64,000 bases of DNA, taken from positions 6,234 through 70,233 of the forward strand of contig CAAEUW010000027.1 in NCBI GenBank assembly GCA_900759325.1, in the 5' to 3' direction. Below are positions 25,787 through 33,649 of the stretch, in pieces. The notes below the pieces were generated by a model, which saw only the letters and a list, made by a program, of their open reading frames with translations, searched no databases and was not told the DNA's origin. The translations under genes and the position numbers were made by a program. Every line of letters begins with the position of its first letter. The stretch's first letter is position 1. The stretch is from an uncultured Peptostreptococcus sp. GTDB lineage: Bacteria > Bacillota > Clostridia > Peptostreptococcales > Peptostreptococcaceae.

Positions 25787-25866
25787 ATGAATAATTCATG
25801 CAGAAGTAGACCTATAAATTTATATAAAATGAATAATTCAAGAGGAAGTAGACCCTATAAATTTAT
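25787..25866 (+). repeat. Direct repeat pair upstream of the SemiSWEET gene
   Basis: Two copies of a ~38-base unit (25787-25823 and 25829-25866) start with ATGAATAATTCA and end with CTATAAATTTAT; they differ by a few bases and one indel. The remaining ~220 bases to the next gene have small hairpins, for example GCAG/CTGC near 26030, but no gene. Confidence 0.8.
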
Positions 25867-26090
25867 GTAAATAGAATTTTTACTATGTATAAATTATGAA
25901 AAGTATTATATAATGGTGATACTGTATGTACTAATAATTAGCGATAAGACTTGAACTAAGCGATTATATACTAGGTATAATCTGTTGGCCAATAAGCCCC
26001 AGGCTTGTCTTGGCTATCATACAATCAGCAGCTTGTCTGCTTATGTATTTATAAGAGTATTTTATAGAGTATTAGAAAGAAGGTAGTAGT

Positions 26091-26348
26091 ATGAATCAAA
26101 AGGTATTTAAAATTTTAGGATGGGTGGCAACTTGTACAGCTATGCTTATGTACATTTCGTATTTCCCACAGATTATGAATAATTTGCATGGCAACAAGAG
26201 TGGTTTCTTGCAGCCAATGGTAGCAGCCATAAACTGTTCTTTATGGGTATGCTATGGGGTCTTCCAGGAGAAGAGGGACTGGCCTATAATCATAGCAAAT
26301 ACTCCAGGTATAATATTTGGAGCGCTAGCAGCAATTACTGCCCTATAG
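26091..26348 (+). CDS. SemiSWEET-type sugar transporter
   Basis: An 85-residue protein with three membrane helices. ISYFPQIMNNLHGNKSG carries the PQ motif of the family and AAINCSLWVCYG the conserved Asn and Trp of the third-helix region. SemiSWEETs dimerise and move sugars down their gradient across the membrane. AGAAGG precedes the ATG. Right behind it lies a fragment of a carbohydrate-binding protein. Confidence 0.88.
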   Translation: MNQKVFKILGWVATCTAMLMYISYFPQIMNNLHGNKSGFLQPMVAAINCSLWVCYGVFQEKRDWPIIIANTPGIIFGALAAITAL

Positions 26349-26508
26349 GAACTTTAGAGGTAAGGTGTCAGTTACTCTTGAGAAGACAAGTACTTGGACC
26401 CTAACAGGTGATACATATGTTACTGAATTTAATGGCGATGCATCTAATGTAATAAGCAACGGATATACCCTATATGTAAACGGGGTTGCCCTAAGTGGTA
26501 CTAAGTAA
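26347..26508 (+). pseudogene. C-terminal fragment of a carbohydrate-binding domain protein
   Basis: The frame from 26347 encodes RGKVSVTLEKTSTWTLTGDT and then GDASNVISNGYTLYVNGVAL before a stop. This matches the end of the repetitive carbohydrate-binding-domain proteins of Bacillota (TWTLTGDTY...NGYTLYVNG). There is no start codon, ribosome site or upstream part, so it is a leftover 3' end. It begins exactly where the SemiSWEET gene stops, suggesting a deletion or recombination joint. Confidence 0.72.
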
Positions 26509-26623
26509 TAGGAAAATATACCCTATATAATAAAGATAATATGCTATAAGGCAATTAACTATATAACTTACTTTTAAGATATAAGATTTAAAAATTAAAA
26601 ATTCTAAAAACAGCTATTTAGGG

Positions 26624-26652
26624 GGTGATAAGGGAGACTTTATCACCTTTTT
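26624..26652 (+). terminator. Rho-independent terminator
   Basis: GGTGATAA at 26624-26631 pairs with TTATCACC at 26640-26647, followed by five T. Confidence 0.88.
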
Positions 26653-26730
26653 AATGTAAAAGAGGTCTTGAAATGCTATAATAGTATCAAGCATAAGGTA
26701 ATATTGATTTTATGATGAGGAGACTGGAAT

Positions 26731-27753
26731 ATGAGTGCAAGACAAGCTATTTTAGGACTAATTGCCCTGCTAGGGCTTGGATTTTTGACAATTATATTTT
26801 CTATGTATAAGTTTATGAAGAACAGAGGCATAGCAGGTAAAAGCTTGATGGAGTCACCTGTAAACGACCAGGCGGATGATTCAAAAATGGGGTTGGGAGA
26901 ACTTTTTATCTACATATCCTTTATAGCCATACCTCTCATATATGTAATCCAGATGATAAATGAGGGGAGTGCAGGCTCTCCAATTTTGGCCAAATTTATT
27001 ATTTTGCCACCAGTGATGGCCCTTTTTAATGCCAGAAAGCGTACTGGAAAAAGTATATTTTTGTGCATGGTTGCTGCAATTTTCTTATTTTTTATGCTAA
27101 TGGTCTATGTAATAATTGGTCTTCCGGTCAAGGCACCAGTTTTGACCATTGATAAGACTGAAATAAGGCTGGCCCACACAAGCCTAAATGATATAAGGGG
27201 TCAGGGCTTTGATATATATGTCAAGCAGAGAGAGTCCACCACTAGTGACTACGACCAGCTCTTAACTTCAGGTGACTACAAAAGGTACCCACTTGATAGG
27301 AGTATTTATCTGGAAAAGGGCTTTAAGCCCTACGATGATGTGGTTTATAGGGCACCCTATCTTCTTGTCAAGGATGGTATTGTGATAGGAAATATAGGCT
27401 TTTATGGAGATATGGATAAGGCCACACTCTTAGAGGACTCTAAGATAGTTTATTTGAGGCTTGATGAGGAGACAACCTACAATGTTAGGAAAAATTCTAT
27501 AGTATATAAGCTTGAGGGGATAGATCTATTTGAAGAGCTGAAGCTGGAAAGCCTGGAGAAGGTCTTTGGTGATAAGCTATGGCTGAGGCCTCCAAGCGGG
27601 ACACCAGACGCTAGCCAATTACATTATGGAATCCAGTGGATTACAAATAGTGACGACCTATTCTGGAACCAGTATTATTCATATATAAGCTTTGATAGTA
27701 CAAATAGGATGACTTCCTTTAGTATATGTACTCAAATAGGTCATGACAAATAG
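26731..27753 (+). CDS. Membrane protein of unknown function
   Basis: A 340-residue protein with about four hydrophobic segments in the first 135 residues (roughly 7-27, 56-75, 84-102 and 112-134) and a ~200-residue extracytoplasmic-type domain after them. No family recognised. An extended -10 box (TGCTATAAT at 26674-26682) lies just after the preceding terminator, so it is probably its own unit, with the TraX-like gene 58 bases downstream. Codon use is chromosomal. Confidence 0.65.
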   Translation: MSARQAILGLIALLGLGFLTIIFSMYKFMKNRGIAGKSLMESPVNDQADDSKMGLGELFIYISFIAIPLIYVIQMINEGSAGSPILAKFIILPPVMALFNARKRTGKSIFLCMVAAIFLFFMLMVYVIIGLPVKAPVLTIDKTEIRLAHTSLNDIRGQGFDIYVKQRESTTSDYDQLLTSGDYKRYPLDRSIYLEKGFKPYDDVVYRAPYLLVKDGIVIGNIGFYGDMDKATLLEDSKIVYLRLDEETTYNVRKNSIVYKLEGIDLFEELKLESLEKVFGDKLWLRPPSGTPDASQLHYGIQWITNSDDLFWNQYYSYISFDSTNRMTSFSICTQIGHDK

Positions 27754-27811
27754 GAAATCAAGAAAAGATATTTAGAAATTTATAAGTTTTTTGACATAAA
27801 GGAGGTAATGG

Positions 27812-28543
27812 ATGGACTTAGAAAAGAGATTTGAAAGAAACTACCTAAAAAGGATCCAAGTACTAAATGGGGCCCAGTTGAAATACATAGCATTTATATC
27901 GATGCTTATAGACCATGCCAATAATGCCTTGATAACCCCCCTACTAGATGGGCAGGGCTTATTGCTACACCTATCAAACCTATTTTCGATATTGGGTAGG
28001 ATAGCCTTCCCTATATTTGTTTTCTTTATAGTAGAGGGCTTCTTTAAGACTAGGAGCAGGAAAAAATACCTGGCAACCCTATTAATATTTGGTGTAATAT
28101 CAGAGGTTCCCTTTGATATGTTCACGTCGAGAGTCTTCTTTGACCCATATTGGAATAATATGATGTTTACATTGGCTCTCAGCCTAGTGACTATTTGGGT
28201 GGTTGACATCCTAAAGGAAAGGATAAAGAATAGACCACTCTGGTATTTTGTATCGATAATTATAGTGGCAATTTTTGCCTTTTTAGCTATGCAGCTAAGT
28301 CTTGACTATGACTACCATGCTGTAATTGTGGCCTACCTATTCTATGTATTCTATGACAAGCCAATACTAGGTGCAGGTCTAGGCTACCTATCCATTATAA
28401 AGGAGCTATATTCAATTTTAGGCTTTGGTATGACCCTTACATACAATGGTCAGAGGGGCAAGCAGTACAAGTGGTTTAACTACTTCTTCTACCCAGTCCA
28501 TATCCTGATATTGGGGCTTTTACGCTTCTATTTTAATATTTAA
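27812..28543 (+). CDS. TraX family membrane protein
   Basis: A 243-residue protein with about seven membrane helices. LNGAQLKYIAFISMLIDHAN is the family opening, and GRIAFPIFVFFIVEGFFKT follows; both are characteristic of TraX. In the F plasmid TraX acetylates pilin; chromosomal Bacillota members are thought to be acyltransferase-like with unknown substrates. GGAGGT is five bases before the ATG. There are no conjugation genes nearby, so a wall or surface role is more likely. Confidence 0.85.
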   Translation: MDLEKRFERNYLKRIQVLNGAQLKYIAFISMLIDHANNALITPLLDGQGLLLHLSNLFSILGRIAFPIFVFFIVEGFFKTRSRKKYLATLLIFGVISEVPFDMFTSRVFFDPYWNNMMFTLALSLVTIWVVDILKERIKNRPLWYFVSIIIVAIFAFLAMQLSLDYDYHAVIVAYLFYVFYDKPILGAGLGYLSIIKELYSILGFGMTLTYNGQRGKQYKWFNYFFYPVHILILGLLRFYFNI

Positions 28544-28588
28544 GTTTAATATTTAAGTTGATGAAAATTTAATGATTTTTTTATATAT

Positions 28589-28630
28589 AAACATCGGGTG
28601 TTGACTAAAAACTTGACCTTCGATGTTTTT
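28589..28630 (+). terminator. Rho-independent terminator before the pyr operon
   Basis: AAACATCG at 28589-28596 pairs with CGATGTTT at 28621-28628, running into a T stretch. It closes the TraX unit. Confidence 0.78.
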
Positions 28631-28632
28631 TA

Positions 28633-28661
28633 TTGACAAGTTACAGTAAAGGTGATAATCT
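28633..28661 (+). promoter_or_regulatory. Promoter of the pyr operon
   Basis: TTGACA at 28633-28638 is a consensus -35 box. TAATCT at 17 bases or GATAAT at 15 bases further on is the -10 candidate. This gives a leader of about 70 bases. Confidence 0.6.
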
Positions 28662-28706
28662 CTTAAGTAGAATATTTTGGGGTTGATGTTACCCCGCGTG
28701 CTTTAA

Positions 28707-28725
28707 TTGGGTCCTGTGAGGCCAA
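28707..28725 (+). promoter_or_regulatory. PyrR-binding RNA hairpin overlapping the pyrB translation start region
   Basis: GGTCCTGTGAGGCC at 28710-28723 matches the PyrR-binding consensus ARUCCNGNGAGGYU except for a G-C pair replacing A-U at the closing position. TTGG/CCAA arms close the hairpin. The ribosome site AGGAGG starts at 28727, two bases after it, so UMP-bound PyrR would most likely block translation. An upstream TTTTGG (28675-28680) could pair with CCAAAA as an alternative fold. Confidence 0.82.
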
Positions 28726-28736
28726 AAGGAGGAAAA

Positions 28737-29648
28737 ATGTTGAAGAATAGACATTTGGTTAGACCAGAAGATTTTTCTGTTGCAGAGATAGACTCTGTAT
28801 TAGATCTGGGCTTGCAGATTAGCGCAAACCCACATTCTTATTTCAATACATGTGAAGGTAAGATATTGGCTACCCTATTTTATGAGCCATCTACTAGGAC
28901 TAGGCTGAGCTTTGAGGCTGCCATGAATAGGCTAGGTGGTAGGGTGATTGGATTTTCAGATCCAGGAGCCTCATCAGTATCGAAGGGAGAGAGCCTAGAG
29001 GATACCATCACAACAGTTTCGAATTACGTAGATATAATCGCAATGAGACATCCCCAGTCAGGAGCAGCCAGTCAGGCATCTAAGGTTTGTAGGCTACCCT
29101 TTATAAATGCTGGCGATGGTGGAAATCAGCATCCGACTCAGACATTAACAGACTTATTAACTATAAAGGCCAATAGGGGCAGTTTAGATAATTTAACTAT
29201 AGGTATGTGTGGCGACCTTAAGTATGGGCGTACAGTTCATTCTTTGGCCAAGGCTATGTCCAGGTATACAGGCATTAGGTTTGTATTTATTTCACCTGAT
29301 GAGTTAAAGATGCCTCAATCAGTAAAGGACAATATAGAAGGAACTGAATATATAGAGACAGACGACCTTGTGGCCGCTATGCCAAGCCTTGATATCCTGT
29401 ATATGACTAGGATACAGAGGGAGAGATTCGAGGACCAGGCAGAGTATGAAAGGCTAAAGGATAGCTATATCCTGGATATGGAAAAGATGGGGTCTGCCAA
29501 GGAAGATATGATGGTCCTACACCCACTTCCAAGGGTAAATGAGATAGCTACTGAGGTTGATTCAGACCCAAGGGCCAAGTATTTTGAACAGGCCCAGTAC
29601 GGAATGTACGTAAGGATGGCCTTGATTATGAAGATGTTAGGTTTATAG
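28737..29648 (+). CDS. pyrB: Aspartate carbamoyltransferase, catalytic chain
   Basis: A 303-residue enzyme joining carbamoyl phosphate and aspartate, the first committed step of pyrimidine synthesis. FYEPSTRTRLSFEAAM is the carbamoyl-phosphate site and HPTQTLTDLLT the second signature. The ATG at 28737 has AGGAGG five bases upstream; a TTG in frame at 28707 would run through the PyrR hairpin. The regulatory chain pyrI is absent, and pyrK follows within ten bases. Confidence 0.97.
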   Translation: MLKNRHLVRPEDFSVAEIDSVLDLGLQISANPHSYFNTCEGKILATLFYEPSTRTRLSFEAAMNRLGGRVIGFSDPGASSVSKGESLEDTITTVSNYVDIIAMRHPQSGAASQASKVCRLPFINAGDGGNQHPTQTLTDLLTIKANRGSLDNLTIGMCGDLKYGRTVHSLAKAMSRYTGIRFVFISPDELKMPQSVKDNIEGTEYIETDDLVAAMPSLDILYMTRIQRERFEDQAEYERLKDSYILDMEKMGSAKEDMMVLHPLPRVNEIATEVDSDPRAKYFEQAQYGMYVRMALIMKMLGL

Positions 29649-29657
29649 GTGGATGAT

Positions 29658-30347
29658 ATGGAATATAAGGTGATTGAAAATAGATATGTAGGTGAGGGTA
29701 TGTACTACATAAAGATAGGGGGGAGCTTTGAAGCCAAGATGGGCCAGTTTTATATGCTAAGGGCCTGGGACAAGTTTCCACTCCTTTCTAGACCAATAAG
29801 TATATACCAGATAGATGATGAAGGAATTAGCTTTCTATACAAGAAGGTTGGCCAGGGTACACAGATAATTTCCCAACTAAGAGAAGGAGACCCTATCAAG
29901 CTAGAGGGTCCATATGGTAATGGTTTTGAAAAGGTAGAGGGAAGGGTAGCCCTAGTTGGTGGAGGAATAGGAATTGCTCCCCTTTATATGGTTGCTCAGA
30001 ATATACCAAACTGCGATATTTACTTGGGTTTTAGGGACCAGGCAATTATGCTTGATGATTATAGGTCTGTCTGTAAGGACCTATACACTACAAGTGGAGA
30101 CACGCTTGTAACAGATATTTTAAATGTTGAAGACTATGACTATATACTTACATGTGGACCAACTCCTATGATGAAGAAGCTAATGGAGATGGTAGAAGGG
30201 ACTAAGACTAGGATCCAGGTATCTCTGGAAAACCATATGGCATGTGGTGTAGGTGCCTGTCTAGTATGTACCTGCAAGACTAAGTCGGGTAATAAGAAGA
30301 CCTGTAAGGATGGACCAGTATTCTGGGGAGAGGATGTGATCTTATAA
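29658..30347 (+). CDS. pyrK: Dihydroorotate dehydrogenase B, electron-transfer subunit
   Basis: A 229-residue flavoprotein. LLSRPISIY binds FAD, GGGIGIAPLY binds NAD, and the C-terminal CGVGACLVCTCKTKSGNKKT supplies the cysteines of a [2Fe-2S] cluster. It passes electrons from PyrD to NAD+. The ATG at 29658 follows AGGTGG; a GTG at 29649 directly after the pyrB stop is less likely. Its stop overlaps the pyrD start by one base, as in other pyrK-pyrD pairs. Confidence 0.95.
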   Translation: MEYKVIENRYVGEGMYYIKIGGSFEAKMGQFYMLRAWDKFPLLSRPISIYQIDDEGISFLYKKVGQGTQIISQLREGDPIKLEGPYGNGFEKVEGRVALVGGGIGIAPLYMVAQNIPNCDIYLGFRDQAIMLDDYRSVCKDLYTTSGDTLVTDILNVEDYDYILTCGPTPMMKKLMEMVEGTKTRIQVSLENHMACGVGACLVCTCKTKSGNKKTCKDGPVFWGEDVIL

Positions 30348-31249
30348 TGGCAGATTTAAGAGTAAACTTGTGTGGATTTGAGCTTAAAAACCCAATTATA
30401 ATGGCATCTGGAACCTTTGGATTTGGCAAGGAATACGGTGAAATATATGATGTCAGCATTTTGGGTGGCATTAGCTCAAAGGGACTAACCCTAGTGGCTA
30501 AGCCAGGTAATGAGGGCATGAGGGTCCATGAGACTCCATCTGGTATGATGAATAGTGTAGGTTTAGAAAATCCTGGTGTCCAGGGCTTCATAGACAAGGA
30601 ACTACCTGATTTTTCAAGGCTAGATACATGTAGGATAGTAAACCTTGGTGGTGGTTGTGAAGACGACTATGTTGAGGGGGCTAGACTACTTGATGACAAG
30701 GATTTTGATATTGTTGAGCTAAATATATCCTGCCCTAATGTAAAGCATGGTGGTATGGCCTTTGGTATCAAGTCAGAGGTTGCTAGAGAGGTGATTAGGA
30801 GCGTGAGGAAGGCTACCAAGAAGCCTCTTATAGTCAAGCTATCACCAAATGCAGAGGATATAGTGGAGATGGCCAAGGTTTGTCAAGAGGAGGGGGCCGA
30901 TGGCATATCCCTTGTAAATACCTTCAAGGCCATGGCTATAGATATACATAAGAGAAGACCAGTCTTTAACAATGTGACAGCAGGCCTATCAGGACCAGCC
31001 ATCAAGCCTATAGCCCTAAGGATGGTATACGAGGTTTGCCAGGCTGTGACTATACCGGTTGTTGGTATGGGTGGTATCATGACTGCTGAGGATGTCATAG
31101 AGTTTATAATGGCGGGTGCAACCTGTGTCCAGCTGGGAACTGTAAACTTTGCTAATCCTAGGATTGGCCAGGAGATAATAGAGGACCTAAATAGGTTTAT
31201 GGATGAAAATGGAATAAAGTCCCTAGATGAGATTAGGGGTATAATATAG
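30347..31249 (+). CDS. pyrD: Dihydroorotate dehydrogenase B, catalytic subunit
   Basis: A 300-residue FMN enzyme of the class 1B type, oxidising dihydroorotate to orotate. ELNISCPNVKHGG contains the catalytic Cys typical of class 1 enzymes, and GMGGIMTAEDVIEF and the C-terminal QLGTVNFANP hold the FMN phosphate. It depends on PyrK, encoded directly upstream with a one-base overlap. Confidence 0.97.
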   Translation: MADLRVNLCGFELKNPIIMASGTFGFGKEYGEIYDVSILGGISSKGLTLVAKPGNEGMRVHETPSGMMNSVGLENPGVQGFIDKELPDFSRLDTCRIVNLGGGCEDDYVEGARLLDDKDFDIVELNISCPNVKHGGMAFGIKSEVAREVIRSVRKATKKPLIVKLSPNAEDIVEMAKVCQEEGADGISLVNTFKAMAIDIHKRRPVFNNVTAGLSGPAIKPIALRMVYEVCQAVTIPVVGMGGIMTAEDVIEFIMAGATCVQLGTVNFANPRIGQEIIEDLNRFMDENGIKSLDEIRGII

Positions 31250-31283
31250 GAAAAATATTTTATAAAATCGTGGAGGTAAAGTT

Positions 31284-31865
31284 ATGGCAAATGTTGATGT
31301 AATACAGGTATTAAGGGATTGTGATGCACTATTGGAAGGACACTTCCTACTATCTTCAGGTAAGCACTCAAACAGGTATGTACAGTGTGCCAAGGTATTG
31401 AGGTTTCCAGACCAGGCTGAGAAGGTCCTAAGCGTAGTAGTAGACAAGATCAAGGACCTAGACATAGACCTAGTAGTTGGACCGGCTATGGGTGGTGTAG
31501 TAGTATCATATGAGCTGGGAAGACAGCTAGGCAAGGAAGCCATCTTTACAGAAAGAAAGAACAATATCATGGAGTTAAGAAGAGGCTTTGAGGTAAAGCC
31601 TGGCGATAGGATAATAATAGCTGAAGACGTTGTTACTACAGGAAAGTCAACTAAGGAAACTAAGAAGGTTCTAGAGGAGTTGGGTGGCCAGGTAATAGGT
31701 GTAGCCTGTATAGCCAACAGGACTAAGGACGATATAGGTATGCCAATCTACAGTGCTATAGACCTAGATATTCAGGTTTATGATGATGGTGCTTGTCCTC
31801 TATGTGATGCTGGCCAGATAGACCTAGTAAAGCCAGGTAGTAGAGAGTTCAAGAACGAGAAGTAG
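31284..31865 (+). CDS. pyrE: Orotate phosphoribosyltransferase
   Basis: A 193-residue enzyme that makes OMP from orotate and PRPP. The PRPP loop is IIIAEDVVTTGKSTKE at about residues 111-126; FTERKNN and GPAMGGVVVSYELG are also diagnostic. GGAGG precedes the ATG. It ends the operon; pyrC, pyrF and carAB are not in this window. Confidence 0.97.
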   Translation: MANVDVIQVLRDCDALLEGHFLLSSGKHSNRYVQCAKVLRFPDQAEKVLSVVVDKIKDLDIDLVVGPAMGGVVVSYELGRQLGKEAIFTERKNNIMELRRGFEVKPGDRIIIAEDVVTTGKSTKETKKVLEELGGQVIGVACIANRTKDDIGMPIYSAIDLDIQVYDDGACPLCDAGQIDLVKPGSREFKNEK

Positions 31866-31912
31866 AAATACAGAGAAAAATAAAAATAAATAATAAGTAG
31901 TAAAAGCAAATT

Positions 31913-31957
31913 AGACAGTATCTAGATAGGGTTGACCTCTGGCTACTGTCTTTTTTT
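31913..31957 (+). terminator. Rho-independent terminator after pyrE
   Basis: AGACAGTA at 31913-31920 pairs with TACTGTCT at 31944-31951, continuing into seven T. Confidence 0.9.
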
Positions 31958-31999
31958 ATATTCCTTGTAAGAAAATAGAAATTATTTTCAAAAAAAGTA

Positions 32000-32028
32000 T
32001 TGAAAAATATTTTCAACTAGTTTATAAT
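32000..32028 (+). promoter_or_regulatory. Promoter with overlapping palindrome (probable TetR operator)
   Basis: TTGAAA (32000-32005), 17 bases, TATAAT (32023-32028) is a near-consensus promoter. The palindrome TTGAAAAATATTTTCAA at 32000-32016 has 7-base arms and covers the -35 box, so it is a good candidate operator for the TetR protein encoded next. Confidence 0.65.
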
Positions 32029-32044
32029 AATCTTAAATAAACAA

Positions 32045-32126
32045 TGTTCACCAAATTATATTAATCTTAAGCACAAGGATAATCGGGTATTTTACCCGAT
32101 TATATTTGTTTAAGGGATTAGTGAAC
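32045..32126 (+). promoter_or_regulatory. Structured leader with an 11-bp hairpin
   Basis: ATAATCGGGTA at 32079-32089 pairs perfectly with TACCCGATTAT at 32093-32103 around a 3-base loop. Outer arms TGTTCAC (32045) and GTGAACA (32121) enclose it. It has no run of T directly after the stem, so it is not a simple terminator. No riboswitch class recognised. Confidence 0.55.
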
Positions 32127-32161
32127 AAAAATTAATTCTGTTTATTAAAAAGGAGACTAAA

Positions 32162-32860
32162 TTGGCTAGAGACAAGCTTTTAAGTAAAAATTTGATATTA
32201 AAAAATGCAAAAATTGAATTTCTTGATAAGGGCTTTGAAAAGGCTTCAATGAGGACTATAGCAAGACAGTCAGGCCTGACAGTCGGGGCAATTTACAGGT
32301 ATTTTAAGTCTAAGGAGGACCTGTTTGAGGCCCTGGTCCAACCAACACTTGACGAGCTAATGAAGATATTTATGAGGGAGCTAGATGATGCCTCAAACAA
32401 GCAAAAATACACAAATATCCAGGAAGGATATGATATGGGTTTAATAGAGTCACATACTGGTATCCTCTGCTTCCTAGATTATTTATATGACAACTTTGAT
32501 GACTTTACCCTCCTATTTAAGTGTAGTCAGGGTACAAAATTCGAAAATATCCAGGACTTCTTCGTGGATATGGAGGTCAAGGGAAGCAAGATGTATATAG
32601 CTGAAATGGAGGCCCGTGGCATCATGAAAAACCCATTTACAGAGACAGAACTCCACATATTCTGCACTATGTCTATTACGCCGATTTTTGAAATCATAGA
32701 CCATAGGTACGACTATGAAGAGGCTGTAAGGATATTAAAGCTAATGTCCTATGGCCAAAGCTGGGCCTGGAACAAGATATGCCTACTGGGAGACTCTAGA
32801 GACCTAGGTCCAAGCTGTGATTTGAAGATTGAAAATGAACCAGGATCTAGTGAAATTTAA
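32162..32860 (+). CDS. TetR family regulator
   Basis: A 232-residue repressor. The N-terminal HTH reads ASMRTIARQSGLTVGAIYRY, followed by FKSKEDLFEAL, the classic TetR sequence. The rest is a ligand-binding helical domain of unknown ligand. It starts at a TTG, placed seven bases after AAGGAG; no ATG fits. It probably controls the ECF/ABC genes downstream and itself through the palindrome at 32000. Confidence 0.9.
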   Translation: MARDKLLSKNLILKNAKIEFLDKGFEKASMRTIARQSGLTVGAIYRYFKSKEDLFEALVQPTLDELMKIFMRELDDASNKQKYTNIQEGYDMGLIESHTGILCFLDYLYDNFDDFTLLFKCSQGTKFENIQDFFVDMEVKGSKMYIAEMEARGIMKNPFTETELHIFCTMSITPIFEIIDHRYDYEEAVRILKLMSYGQSWAWNKICLLGDSRDLGPSCDLKIENEPGSSEI

Positions 32861-32974
32861 TCAAGTCTATATAAGGCTATAAGGATTGATAGTAATGGCT
32901 TGAAGAAGAGGGGGATGATGTAGATACCATATATAAATAAAGGGATTAGAGCTAAAAAACAGAGGGGGGATATT

Positions 32975-33649
32975 GTGAAGAATTTTAGGTTTGATGCTCT
33001 TACATTAATTTTAATCAATGCCATAATGCCGGTCATGTGCGCTATATTTCCATCCCAAAAAATGGTGGCACTTACCTATATCATGGCTAGCCTTATCCTA
33101 GTAGTTTCGGGCAATATGAGGAGAATTTTCAAGGTGATTTGTGTGGTGGCTGTATTTTTAGCTATATATCTCATTAATGAGTATTACGGCTTTAGTGCTA
33201 TACTGGCTGCCTGGGCTAGGATGATGCTATTATTCATGCCTTGCTTTATGATAGCAGCACTGCTGATCACCGAGTATAAATCGTCCGAGGTCTTGTCAGG
33301 ACTGCAAAGGCTTAGGCTACCAAAGATATTTATAATAGGCATAACAGTAACAATAAGGTACATACCGACCTTCTATAGGGAATTTAAAATCATCAAGAAG
33401 GCCATGAAAATCAGGGGGATAGAATTTTCGGCCCTACATCCAATCAGGACCTTTGAATATCTTATGGTTCCCCAGCTTTTCCGTTGCGTAGCCCTGAGCA
33501 CAGAGCTTACCTGTGCAGGACTTACCAAGGGAATAAGTGCAAAAAATGATAGGACTAGCTACTATGGTAGTGGCTTTGGTCCCATAGACTATACCAGTTT
33601 TATAGTCCTAATCCTAGGATATATCCTAATAATTGGGGGGATAGTTTGA
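32975..33649 (+). CDS. ECF transporter transmembrane (T) component
   Basis: A 224-residue CbiQ/EcfT-like membrane protein with several helices. MKIRGIEFSALHP near residue 148 is the ARG-type coupling motif that touches the ATPases. It links the substrate-binding S protein to the ATPase pair. Starts at GTG after AGGGGGG. The stop overlaps the ATPase start by one base (TGATG). Confidence 0.85.
   Translation: MKNFRFDALTLILINAIMPVMCAIFPSQKMVALTYIMASLILVVSGNMRRIFKVICVVAVFLAIYLINEYYGFSAILAAWARMMLLFMPCFMIAALLITEYKSSEVLSGLQRLRLPKIFIIGITVTIRYIPTFYREFKIIKKAMKIRGIEFSALHPIRTFEYLMVPQLFRCVALSTELTCAGLTKGISAKNDRTSYYGSGFGPIDYTSFIVLILGYILIIGGIV

Noticed and set aside
26624..26652. Hairpin at 26624 as a riboswitch for the next gene
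   Set aside because: It is a short stem with a T run, and the next promoter lies after it.
27812..28543. TraX gene as evidence of a conjugative element
   Set aside because: No transfer, relaxase or integrase genes are nearby and the codon use is chromosomal; TraX homologues are common on chromosomes.
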